Positions 54,192 to 62,604 of a stretch of 64,000 nt of DNA are shown one piece after another. The translations under genes and the position numbers were made by a program. Positions within the stretch are counted from its first letter, which is position 1, and every line of letters begins with the position of its first letter. Under the pieces are notes generated by a model. It was not told the DNA's origin and made no database searches. It worked only from the letters and a program-made list of their open reading frames with translations. The stretch spans positions 186,001 to 250,000 of the forward strand of contig NZ_VMNI01000002.1 of NCBI RefSeq assembly GCF_007625205.1, read 5' to 3'. The DNA comes from Denitromonas ohlonensis. Its GTDB lineage: Bacteria > Pseudomonadota > Gammaproteobacteria > Burkholderiales > Rhodocyclaceae.

Positions 54192-55559
54192 ATGCCCGAT
54201 TCACTCAAACTGTCCGAACTCATCGGCGCGCTCAGTCACGCGCTCGACATGACCGAAGGCCAGCCCCCCGGCCACTGCGTGCGCTGCTGCTGGATCGGCA
54301 CGCACATTGGCCGCGAGATCGGGATGAACGACGCCGATCTGTGGGAGCTGTATTACACGCTGCTGCTCAAGGATCTGGGTTGCAGCAGCAATGCCGCGCG
54401 CATCTGCGAGCTCTATCTGGCCGACGACCGTCAGTTCAAGCGCGACTTCAAGCTGATCGACGGCAGCCTGCCGCAGGTGCTCAACTTCGTGCTGCGTCAC
54501 ACCGGCCTGAAAACCGGGCTGGCCGAGCGCTTTCGCGCCATGATGACAATCTTCCGCGATGGCGAGCAGATCGCCCAGGAGCTGATCCAGACCCGCTGCC
54601 AGCGCGGTGCCGATATCGCCCGTCAGCTGCGCTTTGGCGAGCGGGTGGCGATGGGCGTGCATTCGCTCGACGAGCACTGGAACGGCAACGGCCGGCCCGA
54701 TCGCCTGGCGGGCGACAACATTCCGCTGGTTGCGCGCATCGCGCTGCTGGCGCAGGTGGTCGATGTGTTTCACACCGCCGACGGCGCCGACGCCGCGCTG
54801 GCCGAGGCGGAAGAACGTGCCGGTAGCTGGTTCGATCCGTCGCTGGTCGCCGCGCTCAAACGCGCGGCGGCGGACCCCGCCTTCTGGGCCATGCTGAACG
54901 ACCCGCAGCTCGACGCCGCGGTGTTTGCCCTCGAACCCGGGCGCACCGAAGTGGCGCTCGACGATGACTACCTCGACGAAATCGCCGCCGCCTTCGGCCA
55001 GGTGGTCGACGCCAAGAGCCCCTACACCTCAGGCCACAGCGCCCGGGTGGCGCTGTACACCGACATGATCGCCGAGTCGCTCGGCCTGTCGGCCGAGCGC
55101 CGGCGCTGGCTCAAGCGCGGCGCGCTGTTGCACGACGTGGGCAAACTGGGGGTGTCCAACGCCATCCTCGACAAACCCGGCAAGCTCGACGACGCCGAGT
55201 GGGCCGCGGTCAAGCTTCACGCAGCCCACACCGAAACCATCCTCCGGCGCATCCCCGCCTTTGATGAACTGGCGCGTGTCTCGGCGGCGCATCATGAGCG
55301 GCTCGACGGCGGCGGCTACCCGCGCGGCCTGAAGGCTGAGCACATCAGCACCGAGACGCGCATCATCACCACCGCCGACATCTTTGACGCGATCACCGCC
55401 GAGCGGCCCTACCGCGGCGCCATCCCGATTCCGAAAACGTTGGAGATCATGGCCGAGAACGTCGGCACGGCCATCGACGCACGCTGTTTCGACGCGCTCA
55501 AAGTCGCCCTCGCCCGCCTGGACACCACGCAGCCGGAGGCCGTCGCGCTGGCATGCTGA
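54192..55559 (+). CDS. HD-GYP domain phosphodiesterase with N-terminal HD-like region
   Basis: 455 residues; ATG 54192 with AGGAG upstream (ATG 54174 also possible). The first 200 residues look like a degenerate HD domain (ELYYTLLLKDLGCSSNAAR; SLDEHWNGNGRPD). The C-terminal part is a full HD-GYP: YTSGHSARVALYTDMIA, GALLHDVGKLGV, HHERLDGGGYPRGL. It probably degrades cyclic di-GMP. It is 61 bases after the NosR-like gene and may belong to the same transcript. Confidence 0.88.
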   Translation: MPDSLKLSELIGALSHALDMTEGQPPGHCVRCCWIGTHIGREIGMNDADLWELYYTLLLKDLGCSSNAARICELYLADDRQFKRDFKLIDGSLPQVLNFVLRHTGLKTGLAERFRAMMTIFRDGEQIAQELIQTRCQRGADIARQLRFGERVAMGVHSLDEHWNGNGRPDRLAGDNIPLVARIALLAQVVDVFHTADGADAALAEAEERAGSWFDPSLVAALKRAAADPAFWAMLNDPQLDAAVFALEPGRTEVALDDDYLDEIAAAFGQVVDAKSPYTSGHSARVALYTDMIAESLGLSAERRRWLKRGALLHDVGKLGVSNAILDKPGKLDDAEWAAVKLHAAHTETILRRIPAFDELARVSAAHHERLDGGGYPRGLKAEHISTETRIITTADIFDAITAERPYRGAIPIPKTLEIMAENVGTAIDARCFDALKVALARLDTTQPEAVALAC

Positions 55560-55629
55560 GGCGAACCCCAATATCTGTGCGCAGCGTTCATCGCTAGACT
55601 GAAAAGAACGCCACTCGCCGAGGCCCGCC

Positions 55630-56574
55630 ATGGATTCACTCAGCTTCACCGATTTCGCATCGGCCAGCCGCGCGGTGCTCAGTTACCTGCATCGCAAACT
55701 TGGCTTCAAACTGTGGATGGTCACCCGCACCGAGGGTGAGGACTGGATCGTGCTCGATGCCGAAGACCACGGCTATGGCGTCGAAGCCGGCACGGTGTTT
55801 CGCTGGGCCGACTCTTTTTGCTCCGAGATGGTCAAGGGCAACGGCCCTCGCATCGCGCCGCAGTCAGACACAATCCCCGCCTACGCCACCGCACCGATCG
55901 GCCAGCAAGTCGAAATCAAAGCCTATATCGGACTGCCGCTGACCCGCGCCGATGGCAGCCTGTTTGGTACGCTTTGCGCCATCGACCCGGCGTATCAACC
56001 CGAATCAATCACCGAAGAGCTCCCGCAGATCGAACTGCTCGGCGCGCTGCTGAGCACCATCCTGCACTCCGAACTGAACGCGACCGACGAAAAAAGACGC
56101 GCCGAGCGCCTCGCCGCCGAGGCCATGACCGACGCGCAAACGGGGCTCTACAACCGTCGTGGCTGGGATGTGCTGGTGCGCCAGGAAGAGGCCCGGTGCC
56201 GTCGCTACGGTCACAAGGCGGCAATCCTTGTTGCCGATCTGGACGGTCTCAAGACCATCAACGACACACGTGGCCATGCCGCAGGCGACGCCCTGATCGC
56301 GCAAACCGCCGACGTTCTGCGTCGTTGCATTCGCAGCAACGACATCGTCGCGCGACTGGGCGGCGACGAATTCGGCATCCTGAGTGTGGAATGTGATCGC
56401 GCTGGCGCCGATGGCCTGTTCGAGCGCGTTCGTGCGGCCGCGCAAGACGCAGGTATCGAATTGTCGCTTGGCCTGGCCATGCGCGGCCATGTCACCGGGC
56501 TCGAAGCCACCTGCGAAGCCGCCGACCAGGCCATGTTCGAAGACAAACGGGCGCGCAAGGCCGCCCGCGACTGA
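55630..56574 (+). CDS. GAF-GGDEF diguanylate cyclase
   Basis: 314 residues: GAF domain about 15-150 (IGLPLTRADGSLFGTLCAID) and a GGDEF domain about 160-310 with DAQTGLYNRRGWD and the intact active site RLGGDEFGIL. No membrane helix. Expected to make cyclic di-GMP, opposed by the HD-GYP protein just upstream. No RxxD inhibitory site is obvious. Confidence 0.92.
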   Translation: MDSLSFTDFASASRAVLSYLHRKLGFKLWMVTRTEGEDWIVLDAEDHGYGVEAGTVFRWADSFCSEMVKGNGPRIAPQSDTIPAYATAPIGQQVEIKAYIGLPLTRADGSLFGTLCAIDPAYQPESITEELPQIELLGALLSTILHSELNATDEKRRAERLAAEAMTDAQTGLYNRRGWDVLVRQEEARCRRYGHKAAILVADLDGLKTINDTRGHAAGDALIAQTADVLRRCIRSNDIVARLGGDEFGILSVECDRAGADGLFERVRAAAQDAGIELSLGLAMRGHVTGLEATCEAADQAMFEDKRARKAARD

Positions 56575-56584
56575 TCGCCCGGCC

Positions 56585-58519
56585 TCAGGCCGACGCGGCT
56601 TCGATCTGCTCCGACATCTCCAGCCAGCGGTCTTCATGCGCGGCCAGCTCGTCGGTCAGCTTTTGCACCTCGACCCCAATCTCGCCAATTTGCTGCGCTG
56701 ACAAGGGCGAGGCCAGGCGCGCCTCAAGACCGTGCTTTTTGGTCTGCAGGTCGAGAATGGTCTGCTCGAGTTTGCCCAGATCGCGCTTGAGCCCCTTGAG
56801 CTCGGCGCTGTCCTTCTTGACGGGCGCGGGCGCGGCAGCGACCGGCGCAGCCTGCTTGGCCGCTTTCACGGATTCTTTCACGCTCTCGCGCACGCGCTTG
56901 GCTTCGTCGAGCAGATAGCGCTGGTAGTCGTCCAAGTCGCCATCGAAGGGTTCGATGCCGCCGCGCGACACCAGCCAGAACTCGTCGCACACCGAGCGCA
57001 GCAGCGAGCGGTCGTGGCTGACCAGCATCACCGTGCCTTCGAATTCGTTGAGCGCCATCGACAGCGCCTCGCGGGTGGCGAGGTCGAGGTGGTTGGTCGG
57101 TTCGTCGAGCAGCAGCAGGTTCGGGCGCTGCCACACCAGCATGCACAACACGAGGCGGGCTTTCTCGCCGCCGCTCATGGTGCCCACCGGCTGCTTGACC
57201 ATGTCGCCGCTGAAATTGAAGGTACCGAGGAAAGTGCGCAAATCCTGCTCGCGACCACTCTGGCCGGCCGGCACGCCTTCCTTGGCCATGCGCACCATGT
57301 GTTCGAGCGGGTTGTCGAGCGGGCGCAGCACGTCGAGTTCCTGCTGGGCAAAATAGCCGATGTTCAGGCCCTTGCCCTCGATCACATCGCCGCTGATCGG
57401 CTTGAGCGCGCGCGCGATGGTTTTCACCAGCGTCGACTTGCCCTGGCCGTTGGCACCGAGAATGCCGATACGCTCACCGGCCATCACCGACTTGCTCACG
57501 CCGCTGACAATCACCGTCGAGGGCGTGCCGGCCGGCGCATCCTCGGCGGGCGGATAGCCAAAGCAGGCCGAGTCCATCGCCAGCATCGGGTTGGGCAGGT
57601 TGGCCGGCTCCTTGAATTCAAACGTGAAGTCCGCATTGGCCAGCACCGGCGCGAGGCGGTCCATGCGGTCCAGCGCCTTGACCCGGCTCTGCGCCTGCTT
57701 GGCCTTGCTGGCCTTGGCCTTGAAGCGGGCGATAAATTTTTGCAGGTGGGCGATCTTGTCCTGCTGCTTGGCGTAGGCGTTCTGCTGCAATTCCATCTGC
57801 AACGCGAGCGTGTCTTCAAAGGTGCTGTAGTTGCCGCCGTATCGCGTGAGCTTGGCGTGATCAATATGCAGCGTCACATCGGTGATCGCGTCGAGGAATT
57901 CGCGGTCGTGGCTGATCACCAGCAGCGTGCCGGCATAGCGTTTGAGCCAGGCTTCGAGCCACACCAGGGCGTCGAGGTCGAGGTGGTTGGTCGGCTCATC
58001 GAGCAGCAGCAGGTCGGACGGGCACATCAGCGCCCGCGCCAGCTGCAGACGCATCCGCCAACCGCCCGAGAAACTATTCACCGGGTTGCACAGTTCGGTG
58101 GTCTTAAAGCCGAGGCCGAGAATCAGCGCCTGTGCGCGGGCTTGCGCGTCATGTGCACCGGCGTCGTGCAGCGCCATGTAGGCATAGGCCATGCGCTCGC
58201 CGTCGTCGGCCGCTTCGGCCGCATGCACCTCGGCCTGCGCCGCCACCAGCGCGGTGTCGCCCTCGATCACGAAATCGGTCGCCGACTGATCGGTCTCCGG
58301 CATGTCCTGCGCCACCTGGCCCATACGCCATTGCGCGGGCACGCTGAAATCGCCGCCATCTTCTTGCAGCGTGCCATTGAGCAGCGCAAACAGCGTCGAC
58401 TTGCCCGCCCCGTTGCGTCCCACCAGACCGACCTTCTCGCCGGGATTCAAAGTCGCCGAAGCGTTGTCCAGCACCACCTTGGCGCTACGGCGCAGGGTGA
58501 CGCCTTTGAGAATGATCAT
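56585..58519 (-). CDS. ABC-F family ATPase (YheS/Uup-like)
   Basis: 644 residues from ATG 58519. Two ABC domains with Walker A GRNGAGKST and GANGQGKST, signatures NSFSGGWRMR and GTMSGGEKAR, and Walker B LLLLDEPTNHLDL in both. A linker rich in Lys/Gln between the domains and a C-terminal coiled coil (DSAELKGLKRDLGKLEQTILDL) are present. No membrane segments; ABC-F proteins act on ribosomes. The gene is housekeeping in character. Confidence 0.94.
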   Translation of the reverse strand: MIILKGVTLRRSAKVVLDNASATLNPGEKVGLVGRNGAGKSTLFALLNGTLQEDGGDFSVPAQWRMGQVAQDMPETDQSATDFVIEGDTALVAAQAEVHAAEAADDGERMAYAYMALHDAGAHDAQARAQALILGLGFKTTELCNPVNSFSGGWRMRLQLARALMCPSDLLLLDEPTNHLDLDALVWLEAWLKRYAGTLLVISHDREFLDAITDVTLHIDHAKLTRYGGNYSTFEDTLALQMELQQNAYAKQQDKIAHLQKFIARFKAKASKAKQAQSRVKALDRMDRLAPVLANADFTFEFKEPANLPNPMLAMDSACFGYPPAEDAPAGTPSTVIVSGVSKSVMAGERIGILGANGQGKSTLVKTIARALKPISGDVIEGKGLNIGYFAQQELDVLRPLDNPLEHMVRMAKEGVPAGQSGREQDLRTFLGTFNFSGDMVKQPVGTMSGGEKARLVLCMLVWQRPNLLLLDEPTNHLDLATREALSMALNEFEGTVMLVSHDRSLLRSVCDEFWLVSRGGIEPFDGDLDDYQRYLLDEAKRVRESVKESVKAAKQAAPVAAAPAPVKKDSAELKGLKRDLGKLEQTILDLQTKKHGLEARLASPLSAQQIGEIGVEVQKLTDELAAHEDRWLEMSEQIEAASA

Positions 58520-58728
58520 GCGGGTGAAACTCCAGCGGGGTCTGGCAACAGCGTGCAGCAAGACGGAAAAAGAAGCGTGCCGGGCGAGCGTCCGGACGGC
58601 AAGGGCGGAAGTATCCCCGCCCACGGCAACTGCCGTCAATCAGGCCGACCGGCGGTTGCACACGATGAGCGCAATCATTTTGATGCGATGCAGCGACGAC
58701 ACCCACAACCAGCACGGCGTTGACCGAA

Positions 58729-58771
58729 GTAGAACGTTTGCTCTACCCTAAAAGTAGATCAATCATTCTAC
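58729..58771. promoter_or_regulatory. Two dyads GTAGA-N8-TCTAC before the TetR gene
   Basis: GTAGA-acgtttgc-TCTAC at 58729-58746 and GTAGA-tcaatcat-TCTAC at 58754-58771, centres 25 bases apart. The second ends 13 bases before the TetR start at 58785. Same arms, same 8-base spacing, different spacer sequence: good candidates for the TetR operator. Confidence 0.75.
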
Positions 58772-58784
58772 CTGCGACATCGCC

Positions 58785-59309
58785 ATGAGCCTCCAGCAAG
58801 ACATCGCCTCGCGCCTCGAACAGGCCTTCAGCCATCGCGGCTTTGCCGAGCCCAGCGTGGCCGAGCTCAAAACGGCCGCCGAGGTCAGCCTGCGCACCCT
58901 GTACCGTCACTTCCCCTCAAAGGAATCGATGGTCATCGGCGCGCTGGCCCACCGGCATGCGCGCTATCTCGACTTCCTGCGCGAGGGCCTGCCCGCTCCC
59001 GGCAAGGCCGCGCTCGTGCACCTTTTTCAGCGCCTCGGGCAGTGGATGAAAAACGACGCGCCCCACGGCTGCCTGTCGATGAGCGCCTTTGTCGCGTTCC
59101 CCGGCCATCCCGACATCGTCGATGCGGTCAGCCAGCACAAGCGCGACATGATCCAGCTCCTGGCCGAACTCAGCGGCCGGCCCGATCTAGCGCAAGCCCT
59201 CTTCCTGCTCCACGAAGGCGCCTCGGCCGCCTGGCCCTTGCTGGGCGAGCAAGCCATTCACGCGGCAGAACACGCCGCACTTCAACTCACCGAAGGAAAT
59301 CCCTCATGA
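58785..59309 (+). CDS. TetR-family transcriptional regulator
   Basis: 174 residues. N-terminal helix-turn-helix at about 20-48 (AELKTAAEVSLRTLYRHFPSKESMV) and an alpha-helical ligand domain. The stop overlaps the next gene start (ATGA). It most likely represses itself and the oxidoreductase gene through the two dyads just upstream. Ligand unknown; electrophiles or quinones are common for such pairs. Confidence 0.9.
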   Translation: MSLQQDIASRLEQAFSHRGFAEPSVAELKTAAEVSLRTLYRHFPSKESMVIGALAHRHARYLDFLREGLPAPGKAALVHLFQRLGQWMKNDAPHGCLSMSAFVAFPGHPDIVDAVSQHKRDMIQLLAELSGRPDLAQALFLLHEGASAAWPLLGEQAIHAAEHAALQLTEGNPS

Positions 59310-60367
59310 CCTCCCACGCCACCACCATGCGCGGCATCCAACTCATCGGCCACGGCGACATGGACATGCTGAAATTCAGCACCGACCTGCCCGTGCCCAC
59401 ACCCGGCCCCGGCGAGGTGCTGATCCGCGTCAGCGCCGCCGGCGTCAACAACACCGACATCAACACCCGCATCGGCTGGTACTCCAAACATGACAACGCC
59501 GCCGACGACGCCGGCTGGACCGGCGAAGCGCTCAAGCTCCCGCGCATTCAGGGGGCCGACGTGTGCGGTCATATTGCAGCAGTTGGCGACGGTGCCGACA
59601 CCGCACGTATCGGCCAGCGCGTACTCGTCGAACCCTGCCTTCGCGAAGCCGGCGGCGAAGTGCGCGACCAGCCCTGGTACCTCGGCTCGGAATGCGACGG
59701 CGGCTTTGCCGAGTTCACCGTGGTCGCCAGCCGCCACGCCCACGCCATCGACAGCGCGCTGTCCGACGTCGAACTCGCCTCCTTCCCCTGCTCCTACTCC
59801 ACTGCCGAGAACATGCTCACCCGGAGCCAGGTCGCGCCCGGTGAGCGCGTGCTCATCACCGGCGCCTCCGGCGGCGTCGGCTCCGCCGCCATCCAGCTCG
59901 CCAAAGCCCGCGGCGCCCATGTCATCGCCGTCTCCACCGAAAGCAAAGCCCCAGCCCTGCGCGACCTGGGCGCCAACCAAGTCATCCCCCGCGACGCGGT
60001 GCTGACCGAGGTTGTCGACACCAACAGCATCGACGTCGTCATCGACCTTGTCGCCGGCCCGCACTGGCCGCAATATCTGGACGTACTGCGCCCCGGCGGC
60101 CGCTACGCCGTCTCCGGCGCCATCGCCGGCCCCATCGTCGAACTCGATGTGCGCACCCTCTACCTCAAAGACCTCAGCCTGTTCGGCTGCACCGTGCTCG
60201 GCCCCGACGTGTTCGCCGCCCTGATCCAACGGATCGAGCAAGGCCAAATCGCCCCGGTGGTCGCGCACCGCTTTCCGCTCGAACAGATCGCCGAGGCACA
60301 GCACGTGTTTCTGGAGAAGAAGCATGTCGGGAAGATTGTGCTGAGCATTCGGGGCGATGCTCAATAG
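59306..60367 (+). CDS. Medium-chain dehydrogenase/reductase (zinc-type alcohol dehydrogenase or quinone reductase-like)
   Basis: 353 residues. GroES-like N-terminal domain (PGPGEVLIRVSAAGVNNTDINTRIG), GADVCGHIAAVG, and a Rossmann domain with GASGGVGSAAIQLAKARGAHVIAV. The catalytic-zinc Cys of alcohol dehydrogenases is replaced by Asn (AGVNNTD), so it is probably a zinc-free quinone-oxidoreductase-like NADPH enzyme. Coexpressed with the TetR gene before it. Confidence 0.88.
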   Translation: MTSHATTMRGIQLIGHGDMDMLKFSTDLPVPTPGPGEVLIRVSAAGVNNTDINTRIGWYSKHDNAADDAGWTGEALKLPRIQGADVCGHIAAVGDGADTARIGQRVLVEPCLREAGGEVRDQPWYLGSECDGGFAEFTVVASRHAHAIDSALSDVELASFPCSYSTAENMLTRSQVAPGERVLITGASGGVGSAAIQLAKARGAHVIAVSTESKAPALRDLGANQVIPRDAVLTEVVDTNSIDVVIDLVAGPHWPQYLDVLRPGGRYAVSGAIAGPIVELDVRTLYLKDLSLFGCTVLGPDVFAALIQRIEQGQIAPVVAHRFPLEQIAEAQHVFLEKKHVGKIVLSIRGDAQ

Positions 60368-60444
60368 ACCTGCGCGGGGTGATTCGAGAAGGCGTGAACA
60401 CCTGTTCTCAAACATCGCAATCGAACAGAAGCCCCCGGACGCAG

Positions 60445-60533
60445 GTAGGGCGGATCAGCGAAGCGTCATCCGCCGAACGCCTCCGCGCCAATCACCGAAT
60501 GCGGCGGAAGGCGCTTCGCTTTTCCGCCCTAGA
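60445..60533. repeat. Palindromic intergenic repeat of the GTAGGGCGGAT/ATCCGCCCTAC family
   Basis: GTAGGGCGGATCAGCGAAGC at the left and GCTTCGCTTTTCCGCCCTA at the right are inverted copies about 50 bases apart. Elements of this kind are common in proteobacteria. It lies between the oxidoreductase stop at 60367 and a convergent small membrane protein gene. Confidence 0.65.
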
Positions 60534-60544
60534 CGGGCCCGCTG

Positions 60545-60946
60545 CTACTTACCTGCTGCACGGCCGCGCTGCGCTATCACAAAGAAAAATGCCGACCCCA
60601 GAAGCATGAAGGCTGCGTCAGCGTGGTTCCCGAAAATCGGGACAAGGAGCATGTGAGCAAAGCCCAAAAGGGTGCGATGCGTCGACGGCGGGATTGGGTG
60701 AAGCCAGCCTTCGACGGCGAGGGCAAGCGTAAGAACGGATACGCCGAATAAAACGCTGCTTCGGCGAAACAATGGACCTTCAGGCTGTGGTGTGCCGCCT
60801 TCGCGCTCTCGGTCTTCCGTGCTCTGTCCCGCTTCGTTGACCAATCGATCGTGCCGCTTGGAATCCGAACGATAACAGCCATAAATGATGAGCAGTGGGA
60901 CACCCACAAAGAGAAAAACCACTAAAAGTAGAAATACGAATCCCAT
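60545..60946 (-). CDS. Small predicted membrane protein
   Basis: 133 residues from ATG 60946. Three likely membrane helices: GFVFLLLVVFLFVGVPLLIIYG, VLFGVSVLTLALAVEGWL and AFMLLGSAFFFVIAQ, with a charged 40-residue loop. No known family recognised and no good ribosome site seen. Base composition is lower in GC than the neighbours. The gene is flanked by repeat elements on both sides, so it may be an accessory insertion. Confidence 0.5.
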   Translation of the reverse strand: MGFVFLLLVVFLFVGVPLLIIYGCYRSDSKRHDRLVNEAGQSTEDREREGGTPQPEGPLFRRSSVLFGVSVLTLALAVEGWLHPIPPSTHRTLLGFAHMLLVPIFGNHADAAFMLLGSAFFFVIAQRGRAAGK

Positions 60947-61023
60947 GACATAAGGTTCTTGCAACAGCCAAAATAAAATGTGTTAGGCATGTTACATCCG
61001 CAAGCGCAGGTTGGCCCAACAGT

Positions 61024-61256
61024 CGGTGTTGCACGATTGCTCCGCTGATGTTGGGCTTCGCTGCGCTCAACCCAACCTACATGACGTTGCCACGGTCGAA
61101 TTGGGTCGAAAGCTCGCATAGCGGGCGTAGGTTGGGCTGACGAAGGAAGCCCAACGCTCGGCGTTCCACAATTGCACGGCTGATGTTGGGCTTCGCTGCG
61201 CTCAACCCAACCTACATGACGCCGTCACGATCAGATTGGGTCGAAAGCTCGCATAG
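61024..61256. repeat. Tandem pair of about 98-base repeats with the TTGGGCTTCGCTGCGCTCAA core
   Basis: Copies at about 61024-61121 and 61159-61256, offset 135 bases, share GTTGGGCTTCGCTGCGCTCA and ATTGGGTCGAAAGCTCGCAT almost without change. A partial inverted arm GTAGGTTGGGCTGACGAAGG lies between them (61127 onward). Same family as the element at 28706-28804. Confidence 0.75.
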
Positions 61257-61307
61257 TCAAACAAGCGCCTTCCCCGAACCCGCTTCGTAGCCGCCGGCCG
61301 GGGATTC

Positions 61308-61673
61308 TCACTCCCCCTTACCCAACAACCCTTTCAAATTCGCAAACGGTGAGTGCGTGGCGACCGGGCCGCGGTCAGTTTGCATGCTGGTGCCGGCCTG
61401 GGCTTCGGCCTGGCGCTGATGTTCGTTGTCGTGGCAGTACACGCAGAGCAGCTCCCAGTTGCTGCCGTCGGTGGGGTTGTTGTCGTGGTTGTGGTCGCGG
61501 TGGTGCACGGTCAGCTCACGCAGGTTGACGTGGGTGAATGTGCGGGCGCAGCGGCCACAGATCCAGGGGTAGATCTTGAGCGCGCGCTCGCGGTAGCCCT
61601 GGCTGCGGGTGTCGGCGGCGCGGCGGGCATCGGCGACGATGCGGTCGAGTTTGCTGGGGTCGGGCGTCTTCAT
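61308..61673 (-). CDS. YajD-family HNH nuclease
   Basis: 121 residues from ATG 61673. HNH motif with Cys pairs for a structural zinc: YPWICGRCARTFTHVNLRELTVHHRDHNHDNN and WELLCVYCHDNEHQ. YajD homologues are small conserved nucleases of unknown cellular role. A TTG at 61685 is an alternative start. Confidence 0.88.
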   Translation of the reverse strand: MKTPDPSKLDRIVADARRAADTRSQGYRERALKIYPWICGRCARTFTHVNLRELTVHHRDHNHDNNPTDGSNWELLCVYCHDNEHQRQAEAQAGTSMQTDRGPVATHSPFANLKGLLGKGE

Positions 61674-62122
61674 ATGGGCACTCAAAACGGTTCGTTTGAA
61701 TCATCCTGGAAACGGTAGTTGAACGCACCCGAGTGTGCGTCTGGCGGGCAGGCTGACAAGGCGCGACGACGCACAGCCTGCCCGCTGTAAGGAGGAGCAA
61801 CGCAGCCAGCGTGATCGCCAGACGTGCAATCGGGTGCGTAGCGTCTGCGCCCACCAAATGATCGGGCTCGACGCCGGAATCGCTCGTTTGCGCCAATCTT
61901 TGCTTACACGCACCAGCGGTCAACAGCCGTTTTCAGGATCATAGACCATCGCCGTCGCACTGCCTCATTTTGTAGCGCCGCCGCCATCGCCAATGCGTGC
62001 CGGGCTTGTCCGACTTGCTCAGGCACTTATCCACACATTCTGTGGGCAAGTCCACGGCACTGGAATCGTGCCGCGCCACGTAATAGACTGCGCCGGCATT
62101 GTTGATAGGGAGGAAACACACC
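61674..62122. other. Intergenic stretch with one inverted repeat
   Basis: 449 bases without a supported gene between the divergent HNH nuclease and SUI1-like genes. It holds a perfect 11-base inverted repeat, GCGGGCAGGCT (61744-61754) and AGCCTGCCCGC (61775-61785), loop 20. Nothing else could be assigned. Confidence 0.5.
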
Positions 62123-62482
62123 ATGCGTAAATCCGGCGCGGGCGGGCTCGTCTATTCCACCGAAACCGGGCGCATGTGCCCGACTTGCCGCGAACCGATG
62201 GCCGACTGCCGCTGCAAAAGCGCGTCTGCCGCGCCCGCGGGCGACGGCATTGTGCGGGTGAGCCGCGAGACCAAGGGGCGCGGCGGCAAGGCGGTGACCG
62301 TGGTGCGCGGCGTGGCGTTGAACGCGATTGAGCTGGCGGTGCTGGGCAAGAAGCTGCGCGCCGGTTGCGGCACCGGCGGCACGGTCAAGGACGGCGTGAT
62401 CGAGGTGCAGGGCGACCATTGCGACCGGGTGATCGAGGCGCTGAAGAAGGACGGCTTCACGGTCAAGCGCGCGGGCGGCTGA
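62123..62482 (+). CDS. yciH: SUI1/eIF1-like translation factor (YciH family)
   Basis: 119 residues, with AGGGAGGAAA before ATG 62123. The N-terminal CPTCREPMADCRC is a zinc-ribbon-like Cys cluster seen in YciH proteins; the C-terminal SUI1 domain has RETKGRGGKAVTVVRGV, LGKKLRAGCGTGGTVKDGVIEVQGDH and VIEALKKDGFTVKRAGG. Acts in the cytosol, probably on the 30S subunit. Confidence 0.93.
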   Translation: MRKSGAGGLVYSTETGRMCPTCREPMADCRCKSASAAPAGDGIVRVSRETKGRGGKAVTVVRGVALNAIELAVLGKKLRAGCGTGGTVKDGVIEVQGDHCDRVIEALKKDGFTVKRAGG

Positions 62483-62604
62483 CGTTCCACCGGGGCGCGC
62501 GAATCATGATTTTCATGAGCCGCGCACGGCCCCCACACGGACGCGGCAGCGCCGCAGCGTCGGCACACTGAGGATACTGACAGAAACCCTCACGGACCCA
62601 CGCC

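Noticed and set aside
56732-58723. A 663-codon open frame on the plus strand
   Set aside because: Antisense to the ABC-F ATPase with two full sets of nucleotide-binding motifs.
60400-60432. CTGTTC...GAACAG as a further activator dyad
   Set aside because: The spacer is 15 bases instead of 5 and no sigma-54 promoter is near, so it does not fit the other sites.
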